From: Streptomyces tauricus
Lineage (GTDB): Bacteria; Actinomycetota; Actinomycetes; Streptomycetales; Streptomycetaceae
Reading direction: 5' to 3'
DNA length: 64,000 bases
Assembly (NCBI RefSeq): GCF_014650955.1
Contig: NZ_BMVY01000001.1
Coordinates: 372,001-436,000, forward strand
This document shows positions 44,469-52,900 of this stretch, piece by piece; the stretch's first letter is position 1, and each line of letters starts with the position of its first letter. The translations under genes and the position numbers were made by a program. The notes under the pieces were generated by a model. That model was not told where the DNA came from. It worked only from the letters and a program-made list of their open reading frames with translations, and searched no databases.

Positions 44469-46790
44469 TCACCTCGGTGACGCGGTCGCGGGCGAGGCGA
44501 CGGGCTCCAGGCGGACCACGATCGCCTTCGACGTCGGCTGGTTGCTCTTGTCGGCCACGCTGTCCAGCGGCACCAGGACGTTGGTCTCGGGGTAGTAGGC
44601 GGCGGCGCAGCCCCGGGTGGTGGGGTAGGAGACCACGCGGAAGCCCTCCGCGCGCCGCTCGGGGTCATCGCCCCACACGCTGACCAGGTCGACATGCTGC
44701 CCCTCGGAGAGGCCCAGTGCGGCCACGTCCTCCGGGTTCACGAGCACCACCCGGCGGCTGCCGTGAATGCCCCGGTAGCGGTCGTTGGACGTGTAGGGGA
44801 CGGTGTTCCACTGGTCGTGCGAGCGCAGGGTCTGCAGCAGCAGGTACCCCTCGGGGGCCCGCAGCATCGCGAAGTCGTTGGCGGTGAACAGCGCCTTGCC
44901 GACATCGTTGTGGTAGACGCCCTCGTTGACCGCGTTCGGCAGCTGGATGCCGCCGGGACGGGTCACGCGCCGGTTGAAGTCGTGAAGCCCCGGGACGATA
45001 CGGGAGATGTGGTCCCGGATCGCGCCGTAGTCGGCTTCGAACTGCTCCCACGGGATGTCGGTGCCCCGGCCGTCGAGGGTGCGGCGGGCGAGTCGGCACA
45101 GAATGGAGATCTCGCTGAGCAGCAGGGGCGAGGCCGGCTGCAGCCGCCCCTGAGAGGTGTGCACCTCGCTCATCGAGTTCTCGACGGTGACGAACTGCTC
45201 CCCGTCGGCCTGGATGTCCACTTCCGTGCGGCCGAGCGTCGGCAGGATGAGCGCGGTCTCGCCGCACACGGTGTGGGACCGGTTGAGCTTGGTGGAGATG
45301 TGGGCCGTCAGACGGCAGTTGCGCATGGCGTCTTCGGTGATCGCGCTGTCCGGGGCGGCCCGGACGAAATTGCCGGCCAGAGCGAGGAAGAACTTGATGC
45401 GCCCTTCGCGCATCGCCCTGATCGAGTTCACGGAGTCCAGCCCGTGGGCGCGCGGCGGGTCGAAGCCGAACTCCGTCTGGAGCGCGTCGAGGAAGTCGTC
45501 CGGCATCTGCTCCCAGATGCCCATCGTGCGGTCGCCCTGCACGTTGCTGTGCCCGCGCACCGGACAGGCGCCGGTACCGGCCCTGCCGATGTTCCCGCGC
45601 AGCAACAGGAAGTTGACGATCTCCCGGATGGTGGGGACGGCGTGCTTGTGCTGGGTGATGCCCATCGCCCAGCAGACGATGACGCGTCGACTGCCCAGCA
45701 CCTCGTCCCGGACCTGCTCGATCTCCTCGCGGGCCAGACCGGTCGCGGCGAGGATGTCGTCCCACCCGATGGTGCGGACGTGCTCGGCGAACTCCTCGAA
45801 GCCCTTGGTGTCGCTCTCGATGAAGTCGCGGGCCAGCACCTCGCCCGGCCGGGCGTCCTCCGCTTCCAGCAACAGCCGGTTGATCCCCTGGAACAGGGCC
45901 AGGTCGCCACCGTTGCGGATGTGGAGGAACCGGTCGGCGATCTGGGTGCCCTTGCCGATCACTCCGCTCGGCTTCTGCGGGTTCTTGAACCGCAGCAGCC
46001 CGGCTTCCGGCAGCGGGTTCACCGCGATGATGCGGGCGCCGTTCCGCTTGGCCTCTTCCAGCGCCGAGAGCTGGCGCGGGTGGTTGGTCCCGGGGTTCTG
46101 TCCCACCACGAAGATCAGGTCGGCATGGTGCAGGTCGTCGAGGCTGACCGTCCCCTTGCCCGTACCCAGCGTCTCGTGCAGCGCGAAACCGCTGGACTCG
46201 TGGCACATGTTGCTGCAGTCGGGCAGGTTGTTGGTGCCCAGCGCCCTGGCGAACAGCTGCAGCGCGAACGCGGCCTCGTTGCTGGCCCTGCCGGAGGTGT
46301 AGAACACCGCCTCGTCGGGGGAGTCCAGCGACCTCAGCTCCGAGGCCAGCAGGTCGAAGGCGTCGTGCCAGCTGATCGGCTGGTACGAGTCGGAGCCCGG
46401 CCGCTTGACCATCGGCTCGGTGAGCCGGCCCTGCTGGTTGAGCCATTTGTCGGAGCGCCGGCCCAGCTCGGAGACCGTGTGCTCGCGGAAGAAGTCGGCG
46501 CCGATGCGCCGCGACGTCGCCTCGTCGTTGATGTGCTTGGCGCCGTTCTCGCAGTACTCGTTGCGATGCCGGTTGCCCGGCGAGGGATCCGCCCACGCGC
46601 ATCCGGGACAGTCGATGCCGCCCACCTGGTTCATGGTCAGCAGCGTCTCCCCGGTGCGCCGTACCGAGGTCTCCTCCAGGGAGTACCCCAAGGCGTGCGC
46701 GACCGCGGGTACGCCCGCGGCCCACTTCTTCGGCGGGGTGACGGTCAGAGCCTCGTTCGGCTCGTCGCCGGGCGCCTTCTTCATCGACAT
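44469..46790 (-). CDS. YdeP/FdhF-type molybdopterin oxidoreductase alpha subunit
   Basis: 773-aa protein of the formate-dehydrogenase-alpha-like family (YdeP type). Cysteines C61, C64 and C80 (DCPGCAW and EYCENG) lie where the family binds an Fe-S cluster. The body shows the molybdopterin-oxidoreductase pattern (FYTSGRASNE, NMCHESSG, GTNHPRQ, NIGRAGTGACPVRGHSNVQGDRT), and the C-terminus is the usual dinucleotide-binding domain (NDRYRGIHGSRRVV). NMCHE is at the place where formate dehydrogenases carry their (Se)Cys-His pair. The start has an AAAGG-type site upstream on the minus strand. No fdhD or electron-transfer partner is visible. This family is widespread in actinomycetes, so I regard it as a resident gene between two clusters. 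Confidence 0.9.
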   Translation of the reverse strand: MSMKKAPGDEPNEALTVTPPKKWAAGVPAVAHALGYSLEETSVRRTGETLLTMNQVGGIDCPGCAWADPSPGNRHRNEYCENGAKHINDEATSRRIGADFFREHTVSELGRRSDKWLNQQGRLTEPMVKRPGSDSYQPISWHDAFDLLASELRSLDSPDEAVFYTSGRASNEAAFALQLFARALGTNNLPDCSNMCHESSGFALHETLGTGKGTVSLDDLHHADLIFVVGQNPGTNHPRQLSALEEAKRNGARIIAVNPLPEAGLLRFKNPQKPSGVIGKGTQIADRFLHIRNGGDLALFQGINRLLLEAEDARPGEVLARDFIESDTKGFEEFAEHVRTIGWDDILAATGLAREEIEQVRDEVLGSRRVIVCWAMGITQHKHAVPTIREIVNFLLLRGNIGRAGTGACPVRGHSNVQGDRTMGIWEQMPDDFLDALQTEFGFDPPRAHGLDSVNSIRAMREGRIKFFLALAGNFVRAAPDSAITEDAMRNCRLTAHISTKLNRSHTVCGETALILPTLGRTEVDIQADGEQFVTVENSMSEVHTSQGRLQPASPLLLSEISILCRLARRTLDGRGTDIPWEQFEADYGAIRDHISRIVPGLHDFNRRVTRPGGIQLPNAVNEGVYHNDVGKALFTANDFAMLRAPEGYLLLQTLRSHDQWNTVPYTSNDRYRGIHGSRRVVLVNPEDVAALGLSEGQHVDLVSVWGDDPERRAEGFRVVSYPTTRGCAAAYYPETNVLVPLDSVADKSNQPTSKAIVVRLEPVASPATASPR

Positions 46791-46825
46791 TGCCTTTCAG
46801 TCACACGCTGTTGTCGCTCTCGGCG

Positions 46826-47344
46826 TCAGCCGACGGGCCAGTGGGCCACGCGGCTCCTGTGCGGCCTCGGTTCCTCGGGCCGTACGCGTCCGCCGCGGAT
46901 GGTGCCCCGCCAGGCGCCGCTCTCCGCGCCGAGCCCTTCGATGTACGCCTTGAAGTGCCCCAGCTCCCGCTGCACGACCCGGCCGACCAGCTTGGGGAGG
47001 CCGCCGCGCAGGGCGGTGGCGCCGGGCGAATCGACCTCGATCCGGACGGTGACGGTCGTACCGCCCGTCGCGGTGGGCCGGAACGACACCTCGCCCCGGT
47101 GGACGAAGTGCCGTTCGAGGCTTTGCCACGTGAGATGGGAGTCGGGTTCCTGCTCGACGATCTCGGCCTGGAACTCGCGGCGCAGGGGGCCGACCGCGAG
47201 CGTCCAGGAGAGGAGCGCCGGCCGGATCTGCTCGACCTTCTTCACCACGGTCATGAACCGGGGAAAGCTCTTGAACTGGGTCCACTGGTTGTACGCGGCA
47301 CGCACGGGAACCGCGACCTCGATCGTTTCCTCAACGGAATACAT
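46826..47344 (-). CDS. SRPBCC / polyketide cyclase-dehydrase-like protein
   Basis: 172-aa START-like (SRPBCC) protein. The ATG at 47344 (reads MYSVEETIEVAVPV) with GGTGGAG upstream is preferred; the longer frame adds 45 residues of unconserved Pro/Arg sequence. The pattern VPVRAAYNQWTQFKSFPRFM followed by EIVEQEPDSHLTWQS and LGHFKAYIEGLGAESGAWRG is typical of a small Streptomyces family usually annotated as cyclase/dehydrase but of unknown substrate. It is co-directional with the oxidoreductase 35 nt downstream, so the two may be co-transcribed. No direct link to either biosynthetic region is visible. Confidence 0.82.
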   Translation of the reverse strand: MYSVEETIEVAVPVRAAYNQWTQFKSFPRFMTVVKKVEQIRPALLSWTLAVGPLRREFQAEIVEQEPDSHLTWQSLERHFVHRGEVSFRPTATGGTTVTVRIEVDSPGATALRGGLPKLVGRVVQRELGHFKAYIEGLGAESGAWRGTIRGGRVRPEEPRPHRSRVAHWPVG

Positions 47345-48186
47345 GCTCCACCCATCGTCAGGCGCCGCTCGCCCCAGTCTCACCGCAGGTCCAGCCGGTC
47401 GCCACACGTCACCGCTGCTGCCGGGCGGCCGGGTACCCGGCATCCGGGCCGCGTAACGCAGTCCCGGACGGATCGCCACCGCGCACGGCGACCGGAGAGC
47501 GACGGGCGGCGCTAGGAAATCGCTGGAGTGGAAGTTAATATTCCGTTATGGCGTGGAGCGGGTGCCCGCTTTGAGGTGGATAACCTGTCCCTGGTGCCCC
47601 GCAATTGGTGACGCAAACAGCCTGCGAGGGAATTCAGGGGATATCTTTCCGCGGCTCGGCCCAGCAGTCCTGGCGATGCCTCTGAGCTGCGTCGATACCT
47701 CCGAAGTCCGACTCGATGGCTCGGACGGAGATCACAGACCGCGGCCGACGTCCAGGGCTTTGTCAGGCACGTGTGGCCTGTTAACGGCACATCACGTTTT
47801 GGTTGCCGGTGGCGCGGGGCGGCTGATACGGTCGCTTTGTCTTGGAACTGCTGTTGACTAAAAGGTGGAATGGCAACTCTTTCACCGTCCGTGATCGCGC
47901 CCGAGATGATCTCTGCGGTGTCTCTGGTGTGCTCTTCGGGAGACTGCGCGGTGTTGCGCATCGCCGGTGCCCCGAGCGGGGTCGGTGGGGTCGGCGTTCC
48001 ACTGGACAGACGGGACAACTGGCGAAATTCACGGGGGTGTGTCTTGAGTCGATCAGCCTGTTACTTTCGCGCTCACGCGGCCGGAGAATTCATCGGCCGC
48101 GTACCTCCATGGGCGGACGCCCTTCGATGTCCTTTGCCATCGTTGTCGTCCCGTAAAGCTCCAGCTCGCCCCAGGGGGATAAAGTC
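47345..48186. other. Intergenic region between divergent genes; no supported gene
   Basis: About 840 bp between the minus-strand SRPBCC gene and the plus-strand regulator, clearly less GC-rich than the rest. An AT-rich patch lies at 47533-47550. A TTGACT at 47854-47859 resembles a -35 hexamer without a clear -10. Open frames on both strands (for example a 168-codon one, 47512-48018 minus) have no recognisable domain. It most likely holds the divergent promoters and marks the boundary of the second biosynthetic region. Confidence 0.5.
47699..47730. promoter_or_regulatory. Imperfect inverted repeat upstream of the regulator gene
   Basis: CTCCG-AAG-TCCGA (47699-47711) pairs with TCGGACGGAG (47721-47730) apart from a 3-nt bulge. 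It could be an operator or a transcript hairpin. It does not match the StrR consensus (GTTCGA...TCGAAC). Function is unassigned. Confidence 0.25.
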
Positions 48187-49245
48187 ATGAACGGTCAGCG
48201 ATTAGCTGACGCCTCTGCACTCGTTGCACATCCGTCCACCGAATTGGTGCCGTTGAGTGAGCTGACGCGCTTCGATTCGCCCCGGCTTTCGGGTGCGGAC
48301 AATGAGCACGTGCGCCTCCTCGCCGAATCGGACACCGAACTGCCGCCCATTCTCGTGAACCGCCGGACGATGAGTGTCGTCGACGGAATGCATCGCGTAC
48401 GCGCGGCAGAACTGCGCGGCCAGGAGAAGATCGAGGCGGTCTTCTGCGAATGCGACGACGAGGAGGCGTTCGTACTCGCGGTGAAGGCGAACATCTCCCA
48501 CGGCCTTCCCCTGCCGCGCTCCGACAGGAACGCCGCGGCCGAACGTATCGTCAGCTCCCACCCCGAGTGGAGCGATCGGGCGATCGCCTCCGTCACCGGC
48601 CTCTCCCACAAGACCGTCGGCGCGATCCGGCGCCGTGCGAGTGGGGAAATTCCCCACTCGCACACCCGGCTGGGGCGTGACGGCAGGGAGCGGCCGGTCG
48701 ACGCCGCCGAGGGGCGTGAACAGGCGGGCAGGATCCTCGCCGAGCGTCCCGGCGTCTCGCTGCGCGAGGTCGCCAGGGAGGCCGGGGTCTGTACCGCCAC
48801 CGTGCGGGACGTACGGGACCGGCTGCGGCGCGGTGAGGCACCCGTCGGCCCGACGCGGCGCGGGCCGACGACGGCGCCTCCCGATGCGCCTTCCGGCGCG
48901 GCTGCCAAAGCGGCTCCCGCTGCGGCCCCCGAGACGGCGGGAGCACTGCCACGGCCGAAGGCACTGGCCCGTATCGACGGTGGCGCCGACCACGACGTCG
49001 ACCTCGCGGGACTGATCCACAACCTGCGCAAGGATCCCTCGCTGCGGTTCTCCGAGTCGGGCCGCACCCTGCTGCGGCTCCTGGACGTCTGCACGGTGGG
49101 CCCGCAAGAGTGGACCCGGATCAGCGAAAACGTTCCGCCGCACCGAGCGGAGATCATCGTCTCGGCCGCCCGTGCGTGCAGCCGGGCGTGGCAGGACTTC
49201 GCGACGGAACTGGAGCGACGCTCCGACCGGCAGGCGTCCGGCTGA
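48187..49245 (+). CDS. StrR/NovG-type ParB-like pathway-specific activator
   Basis: 352-aa DNA-binding protein. Residues about 19-110 are a ParB-N-like domain (ELPPILVNRRTMSVVDGMHRV). Residues about 110-150 carry the StrR/NovG hallmark (PLPRSDRNAAAERIVSSHPEWSDRAIA with a helix-turn-helix ending SHKTVGAIRRR). A second helical region and an Ala/Pro-rich linker follow. Family members activate antibiotic operons by binding inverted repeats. GGGGGAT precedes the ATG. Codon 6 (48202-48204) is TTA, so production should wait for the bldA tRNA. It is the first gene of region B and is followed by the chorismate genes on the same strand, so it is the likely cluster switch. Whether it also controls the NRPS region cannot be decided. 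Confidence 0.9.
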   Translation: MNGQRLADASALVAHPSTELVPLSELTRFDSPRLSGADNEHVRLLAESDTELPPILVNRRTMSVVDGMHRVRAAELRGQEKIEAVFCECDDEEAFVLAVKANISHGLPLPRSDRNAAAERIVSSHPEWSDRAIASVTGLSHKTVGAIRRRASGEIPHSHTRLGRDGRERPVDAAEGREQAGRILAERPGVSLREVAREAGVCTATVRDVRDRLRRGEAPVGPTRRGPTTAPPDAPSGAAAKAAPAAAPETAGALPRPKALARIDGGADHDVDLAGLIHNLRKDPSLRFSESGRTLLRLLDVCTVGPQEWTRISENVPPHRAEIIVSAARACSRAWQDFATELERRSDRQASG

Positions 49246-49255
49246 CGTTCCCGTA

Positions 49256-49312
49256 CCTCCCCCTCCCCCCTCCCCCCTCTCTCCTTTCTCTCCCCTCTCT
49301 CTGTTCCGCCTC
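49256..49312 (+). repeat. 57-nt uninterrupted polypyrimidine tract
   Basis: Every base from 49256 to 49312 is C or T on the + strand, made of CCCCCCT and CTCT units, just after the regulator stop and about 60 nt before the phzE-type start. Such mirror-like tracts can form triplex DNA or an unstructured leader. The role is unknown. Confidence 0.85.
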
Positions 49313-49371
49313 GACGGACCGACGCCCGTCGCCTTGTGCGGCCTACTTCACGGCGCCCAGGAAAGGCAGGC

Positions 49372-51492
49372 ATGACGATCAGCACTGTCCGGGACCCCCG
49401 CGAGACGTGCGCACGGGACCTCCTCACCTCCCTGCTGACGCCCGACCCACCCCCGTTCGCGCTCCTGCGCAGAGCCGGCGCGGCGACCCCCGAGGTGGAG
49501 GTGCTGACGGGGGAGGTGCGAGAGGTGACGGCGCTCGCCGACGTGCCGCTGCCCGGCCCTGTGCACGGGAGCGGGATCGAGACCGGGAGCGGGGCCGAGA
49601 GCGGGACCGGGGACGGGGAGCCGGCGGAGGTGCTGGTAGCCGTCCCTTTCCGTCAGATCACCGAGCGCGGGTACGCCTGCAACGACGACGGCGAACCCAT
49701 CCTGACGCTGGCCGTGCGGCAACGGGCCGCTCTCCCCGTCCAGGAGGCGCTCGAGTTGCTGCCCGACACCGAAGTCGCCCTCCGCGACGCCGGGTTCGAC
49801 GTCGGGGACGACGAGTACGAGAAGATCGTGCAGAAGGTCCTCGACGAGGAGATACGGGCCGGCGAGGGATCGAACTTCGTCGTCAGACGGTCCTTCAGGG
49901 CGACCCTGCGCGACTACCGGCCCGAGGTCGCCCTGACCGTCTTCCGGCGCCTGCTGACCATGGAGTCAGGCGCCCACTGGACGTTCGTGGTGCACACCGG
50001 CGACCGCACCTTCGTCGGCGCCTCCCCGGAGTTACACGTCCAGGTGGCCGACGGCGTGGCGCGGATGAATCCGATCAGCGGCACCTACCGCTACCCGCCG
50101 TCGGGCGCGGACGTGGACGGCGTACTGGAGTTCCTCGGCGACCGGAAGGAGACCGACGAGCTGTTCATGGTGGTGGACGAGGAGCTGAAGATGCTCGCCC
50201 GGGTCTGCGACGGCGGCGCCCGGGCCCACGGCCCCTACCTGCGGCAGATGGCCAGGCTGGCGCACACCGAGTACCTGCTGGAAGGCCCTACGTCCCTGGA
50301 CGTACGTGAGGTGCTGCGCGAGACGATGTTCGCGCCGACCATCATCGGCAGCCCTCTGGAGAACGCCTGCCGGGTGATCGCCCGGCACGAGGAGAGCGGT
50401 CGCGGCTACTACGGCGGGGCCCTCGCCCTGCTCGGCCGGGACCCGGCCGGCCGCGCCACCCTGGACTCGGCGATCCTGATCCGTACCGCCGAGATCCGGC
50501 GCGAAGGCACCGTACGGATCGACGTGGGCGCCACTCTCGTGCGTGACTCACGGCCCACCGCCGAGGTCGCCGAGACGTGGGCCAAGGCCGACGCGCTGTT
50601 GGCCGCCACCGGTTTGAGGGGCGACCCCCGGGCGCCGGGCCCGTCGGTGGCGGGCGGCGTCCCCGCGCAGCCGGAACAACTGTCGGAGCAGCAGCCGGAG
50701 CGATTGTCGGAACAGCAGCTGGGCCAGCTGTCGGGGCACCCGGCGCAACGGCCGACGGAGCGGCTGGCGGACGACCCCCGCGTGACGGACGCCCTGGACC
50801 GCCGCAACGTGGGACTGTCGGCGTTCTGGCTCGGCAAGGAGGACGACCGGCCCGTACGCGCACCGGGACCCGACGCGGGACGCGTGCTGATCGTGGACGC
50901 CGAGGACAAGTTCACCGACATGCTCGGCCACCAGACCCGGGCCCTCGGCCTGGACGCCACGGTCCGCCCGTGGTGGTCCGTGCGCTCCTCGGACCTGGAC
51001 GCGTACGACTGCGTCCTGCTCGGCCCCGGCCCCGGCGACCCCCGGGCCGCCGCCGACCCGAAGGTCCGCGGGATCACCGAGATGACCGGCCGCCTCCTCG
51101 ACCGAGGCATCCCGTTCGTCGGCGAATGCCTGAGCCACCAGGCGCTGTGCGCGCTGCTCGGGCTGCCGCTCTTCCGCCGCGAGCGGCCCCACCAGGGCAC
51201 GCAGCGCCGTATCGACTTCTTCGGGCGCCCCGAGGCGGTCGGTTTCTACAACTCCTACGCGGCCCGCCACACCGAGGACGTCCTGCGCTCACCGCTCGCG
51301 CGCGGAGACGTGCACCTGTGCCGGGACCCGGTCAGCGGGGAGGTGCACGCCCTGCGCGGCGAGCGGTTCGCCGCCGTCCAGTTCCATCTGGAGTCGGTGC
51401 TGACCGAACACGGCACCGGCCTGCTGGCCGATCTCCTCGGACGGGTGCTGCGCCGGCCGACGGACCGCGGCGAACGCGGCGCCCACCGATGA
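49372..51492 (+). CDS. phzE: 2-amino-2-deoxyisochorismate synthase, PhzE type (fused chorismate enzyme + glutamine amidotransferase)
   Basis: 706-aa fusion. Residues about 1-430 are an anthranilate-synthase-I-like chorismate-binding domain (NPISGTYRYP, DELFMVVDEELKM, GSPLENACRVIARHE, GYYGGALALLG). Residues about 500-700 are a class I glutamine amidotransferase with nucleophile C586 (GECLSHQ) and H672/E674 (FHLESVLT). This order and the CLSHQ form match PhzE enzymes, which aminate chorismate to 2-amino-2-deoxyisochorismate (ADIC) rather than to anthranilate. The ATG at 49372 follows GAAAGGCAGG. A Gln/Ser/Glu-rich repeated linker (about 50670-50770) and a Gly/Ser/Glu repeat near residue 65 make it longer than usual. 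A TTA codon lies at 50032-50034. The stop overlaps the next start (ATGA). A plain anthranilate synthase is the alternative, made unlikely by the PhzD-like gene nearby. Confidence 0.88.
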   Translation: MTISTVRDPRETCARDLLTSLLTPDPPPFALLRRAGAATPEVEVLTGEVREVTALADVPLPGPVHGSGIETGSGAESGTGDGEPAEVLVAVPFRQITERGYACNDDGEPILTLAVRQRAALPVQEALELLPDTEVALRDAGFDVGDDEYEKIVQKVLDEEIRAGEGSNFVVRRSFRATLRDYRPEVALTVFRRLLTMESGAHWTFVVHTGDRTFVGASPELHVQVADGVARMNPISGTYRYPPSGADVDGVLEFLGDRKETDELFMVVDEELKMLARVCDGGARAHGPYLRQMARLAHTEYLLEGPTSLDVREVLRETMFAPTIIGSPLENACRVIARHEESGRGYYGGALALLGRDPAGRATLDSAILIRTAEIRREGTVRIDVGATLVRDSRPTAEVAETWAKADALLAATGLRGDPRAPGPSVAGGVPAQPEQLSEQQPERLSEQQLGQLSGHPAQRPTERLADDPRVTDALDRRNVGLSAFWLGKEDDRPVRAPGPDAGRVLIVDAEDKFTDMLGHQTRALGLDATVRPWWSVRSSDLDAYDCVLLGPGPGDPRAAADPKVRGITEMTGRLLDRGIPFVGECLSHQALCALLGLPLFRRERPHQGTQRRIDFFGRPEAVGFYNSYAARHTEDVLRSPLARGDVHLCRDPVSGEVHALRGERFAAVQFHLESVLTEHGTGLLADLLGRVLRRPTDRGERGAHR

Positions 51493-52745
51493 CCGGCGAC
51501 GGCGCGCGAGACACCTCCCGGCAGCCGTGGCCGGCGGGCGTCGAGGCGGCCCAGCAGCCGGACTGGGCGGCGCACCCCGCCTACGGATCCAGTTGCACCG
51601 CCCTGGCGTCGGCGCCCGCGCTGGTGACCCCGGAGGAACTGGCGCGGCTGCGGCGGGCCCTCGCGGTGGTGGCCGGGGGCGGCGCGGTGATGCTGCAACT
51701 CGGCGACTGCGCGGAGAGTTTCGAGGAGACCGACGCCGACCAGGTCCGGGCCAAGACGGCGGTGCTGCACGCCCTCGCCGACGAGGTGGCCGACGGCACA
51801 GGCCTGCCGGTGCTGCGGGTCGGCCGGATCGGCGGCCAGTTCGCCAAGCCCCGCTCCCTGCCCCACGAAGAGGTCGACGGAGTGCTGCTGCCGGCCTTCA
51901 GGGGCCACATGGTGAACGGCGAGAGCCCCACCCCCGAGGCGCGGGCGCACGACCCGCGCCGGATGGTCCGGGCCTACGAGGCGAGCGCCGGCGTCCTGCG
52001 CGCCCTGGCCCGCGAGCGCGACCAACGGGTGCGCCGCTTGCAGGACTTCCGCGAGCTCCAGGGGTTCAAGGAGCTCCAGGGGTTCCAGGGGGCCCCGGAA
52101 TTCGAGGACGGGCCGTGGGCCAGCCATGACGCGCTGGTCGTCGACTACGAGGCCCGGCTGGTCCGTACGGAGGGCGGGCGACGGTTCCTCGGCTCCACGC
52201 ATCTGCCCTGGCTCGGCGACCGCACCAGAGCCCCCGACTCGGCCCATGTGCGGCTGCTGGCATCGGTCGTGAACCCGGTGGCCCTCAAGCTCGGACCGTC
52301 CACCGCGACGGCCGAACTGCGGCAGGTGTGCGCGCTGTTGGACCCGTACCGGATGCCCGGCCGGCTCACCCTGATCGTGCGGATGGGCGCGGAGCGGGTG
52401 ACCGGGCTGTTGCCGCCCCTCGTCGCCGCCGTACGGGACGCGGGGCACCGGCCGGTCTGGCTGAGCGATCCGATGCACGGCAACACGGTGCGGGAGGCCG
52501 GGCGGAAGACCCGGCGCCTCACCGACATCGTGGACGAGGCCAGCCGCTGCAAACGGGTGCTGGAACGGGCGGGGGAGCATCCCGGCGGACTGCATCTGGA
52601 AGTGGCCGCGTCGGATGTCACCGAATGCCTGGGCGGAAAGGTCGACGGGGTCGACCGGCTGGCCGAGCGGTATACGACGCTGTGTGATCCGCGGCTGAAT
52701 CCGGACCAGGCCGCCGAATTGACGCGCGCCTGGGTCCGGGCCTGA
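51489..52745 (+). CDS. phzC: Class II DAHP synthase (secondary-metabolism copy, PhzC-like)
   Basis: 418-aa plant-type 3-deoxy-D-arabino-heptulosonate 7-phosphate synthase, the first step of the shikimate pathway. Signatures are MLQLGDCAESF, RVGRIGGQFAKPRS, the GHMVN/GES segment, VNPVALKLGPSTA, DPMHGNT and HLEVAASDVTECLGG. The ATG overlaps the phzE-type stop by 4 nt, so the two are translationally coupled; a dedicated DAHP synthase raises chorismate supply for the cluster. It is somewhat short of typical housekeeping enzymes and has an unusual tandem insertion (ELQGF twice, from an 18-bp repeat at 52053-52088) in the helix region before SHDALVVDYE. The long open frame running in from 50577 is a shadow of the phzE-type gene. 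Confidence 0.93.
   Translation: MTGDGARDTSRQPWPAGVEAAQQPDWAAHPAYGSSCTALASAPALVTPEELARLRRALAVVAGGGAVMLQLGDCAESFEETDADQVRAKTAVLHALADEVADGTGLPVLRVGRIGGQFAKPRSLPHEEVDGVLLPAFRGHMVNGESPTPEARAHDPRRMVRAYEASAGVLRALARERDQRVRRLQDFRELQGFKELQGFQGAPEFEDGPWASHDALVVDYEARLVRTEGGRRFLGSTHLPWLGDRTRAPDSAHVRLLASVVNPVALKLGPSTATAELRQVCALLDPYRMPGRLTLIVRMGAERVTGLLPPLVAAVRDAGHRPVWLSDPMHGNTVREAGRKTRRLTDIVDEASRCKRVLERAGEHPGGLHLEVAASDVTECLGGKVDGVDRLAERYTTLCDPRLNPDQAAELTRAWVRA
52053..52088 (+). repeat. 18-bp tandem duplication inside the DAHP synthase gene
   Basis: GAGCTCCAGGGGTTCAAG is followed directly by a one-base variant, duplicating the peptide ELQGFK/Q in frame. It is another example of simple-sequence expansion in this window. 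Confidence 0.85.
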
Positions 52746-52821
52746 CCGCATATCTGGGCGCGGGCCAGCCGCACACACCTGGATTCGCGCCCAGGAATCC
52801 GTAGACTCGCGATATCCCGCC

Positions 52822-52892
52822 GTTGCCCTGTGCCTTGTGCCTTGTGTCTTGTGCCGGCGGATGCCCTTCTTTTCTGGAAGCTTTTCTGGAAG
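52822..52892 (+). repeat. Short direct repeats in the DAHP synthase - dehydrogenase gap
   Basis: The 155-nt gap contains a run of CCTTGTG-type heptamers (52822-52855) and two copies of TTTTCTGGAAG (52870-52880 and 52882-52892) just before the GTG start at 52901. An inverted pair GGATTC/GAATCC lies at 52781-52800. A promoter for the downstream operon may lie here, but no convincing -35/-10 pair is visible. Confidence 0.5.
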
Positions 52893-52900
52893 GTGGGAAG

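Noticed and set aside
44469..46790. Molybdopterin oxidoreductase as a tailoring enzyme of either cluster
   Set aside because: It belongs to a widespread resident family, lies on the opposite strand and has no partner genes here.
47512..48018. 168-codon minus-strand frame in the intergenic region
   Set aside because: No recognisable domain and odd composition; more likely promoter DNA.
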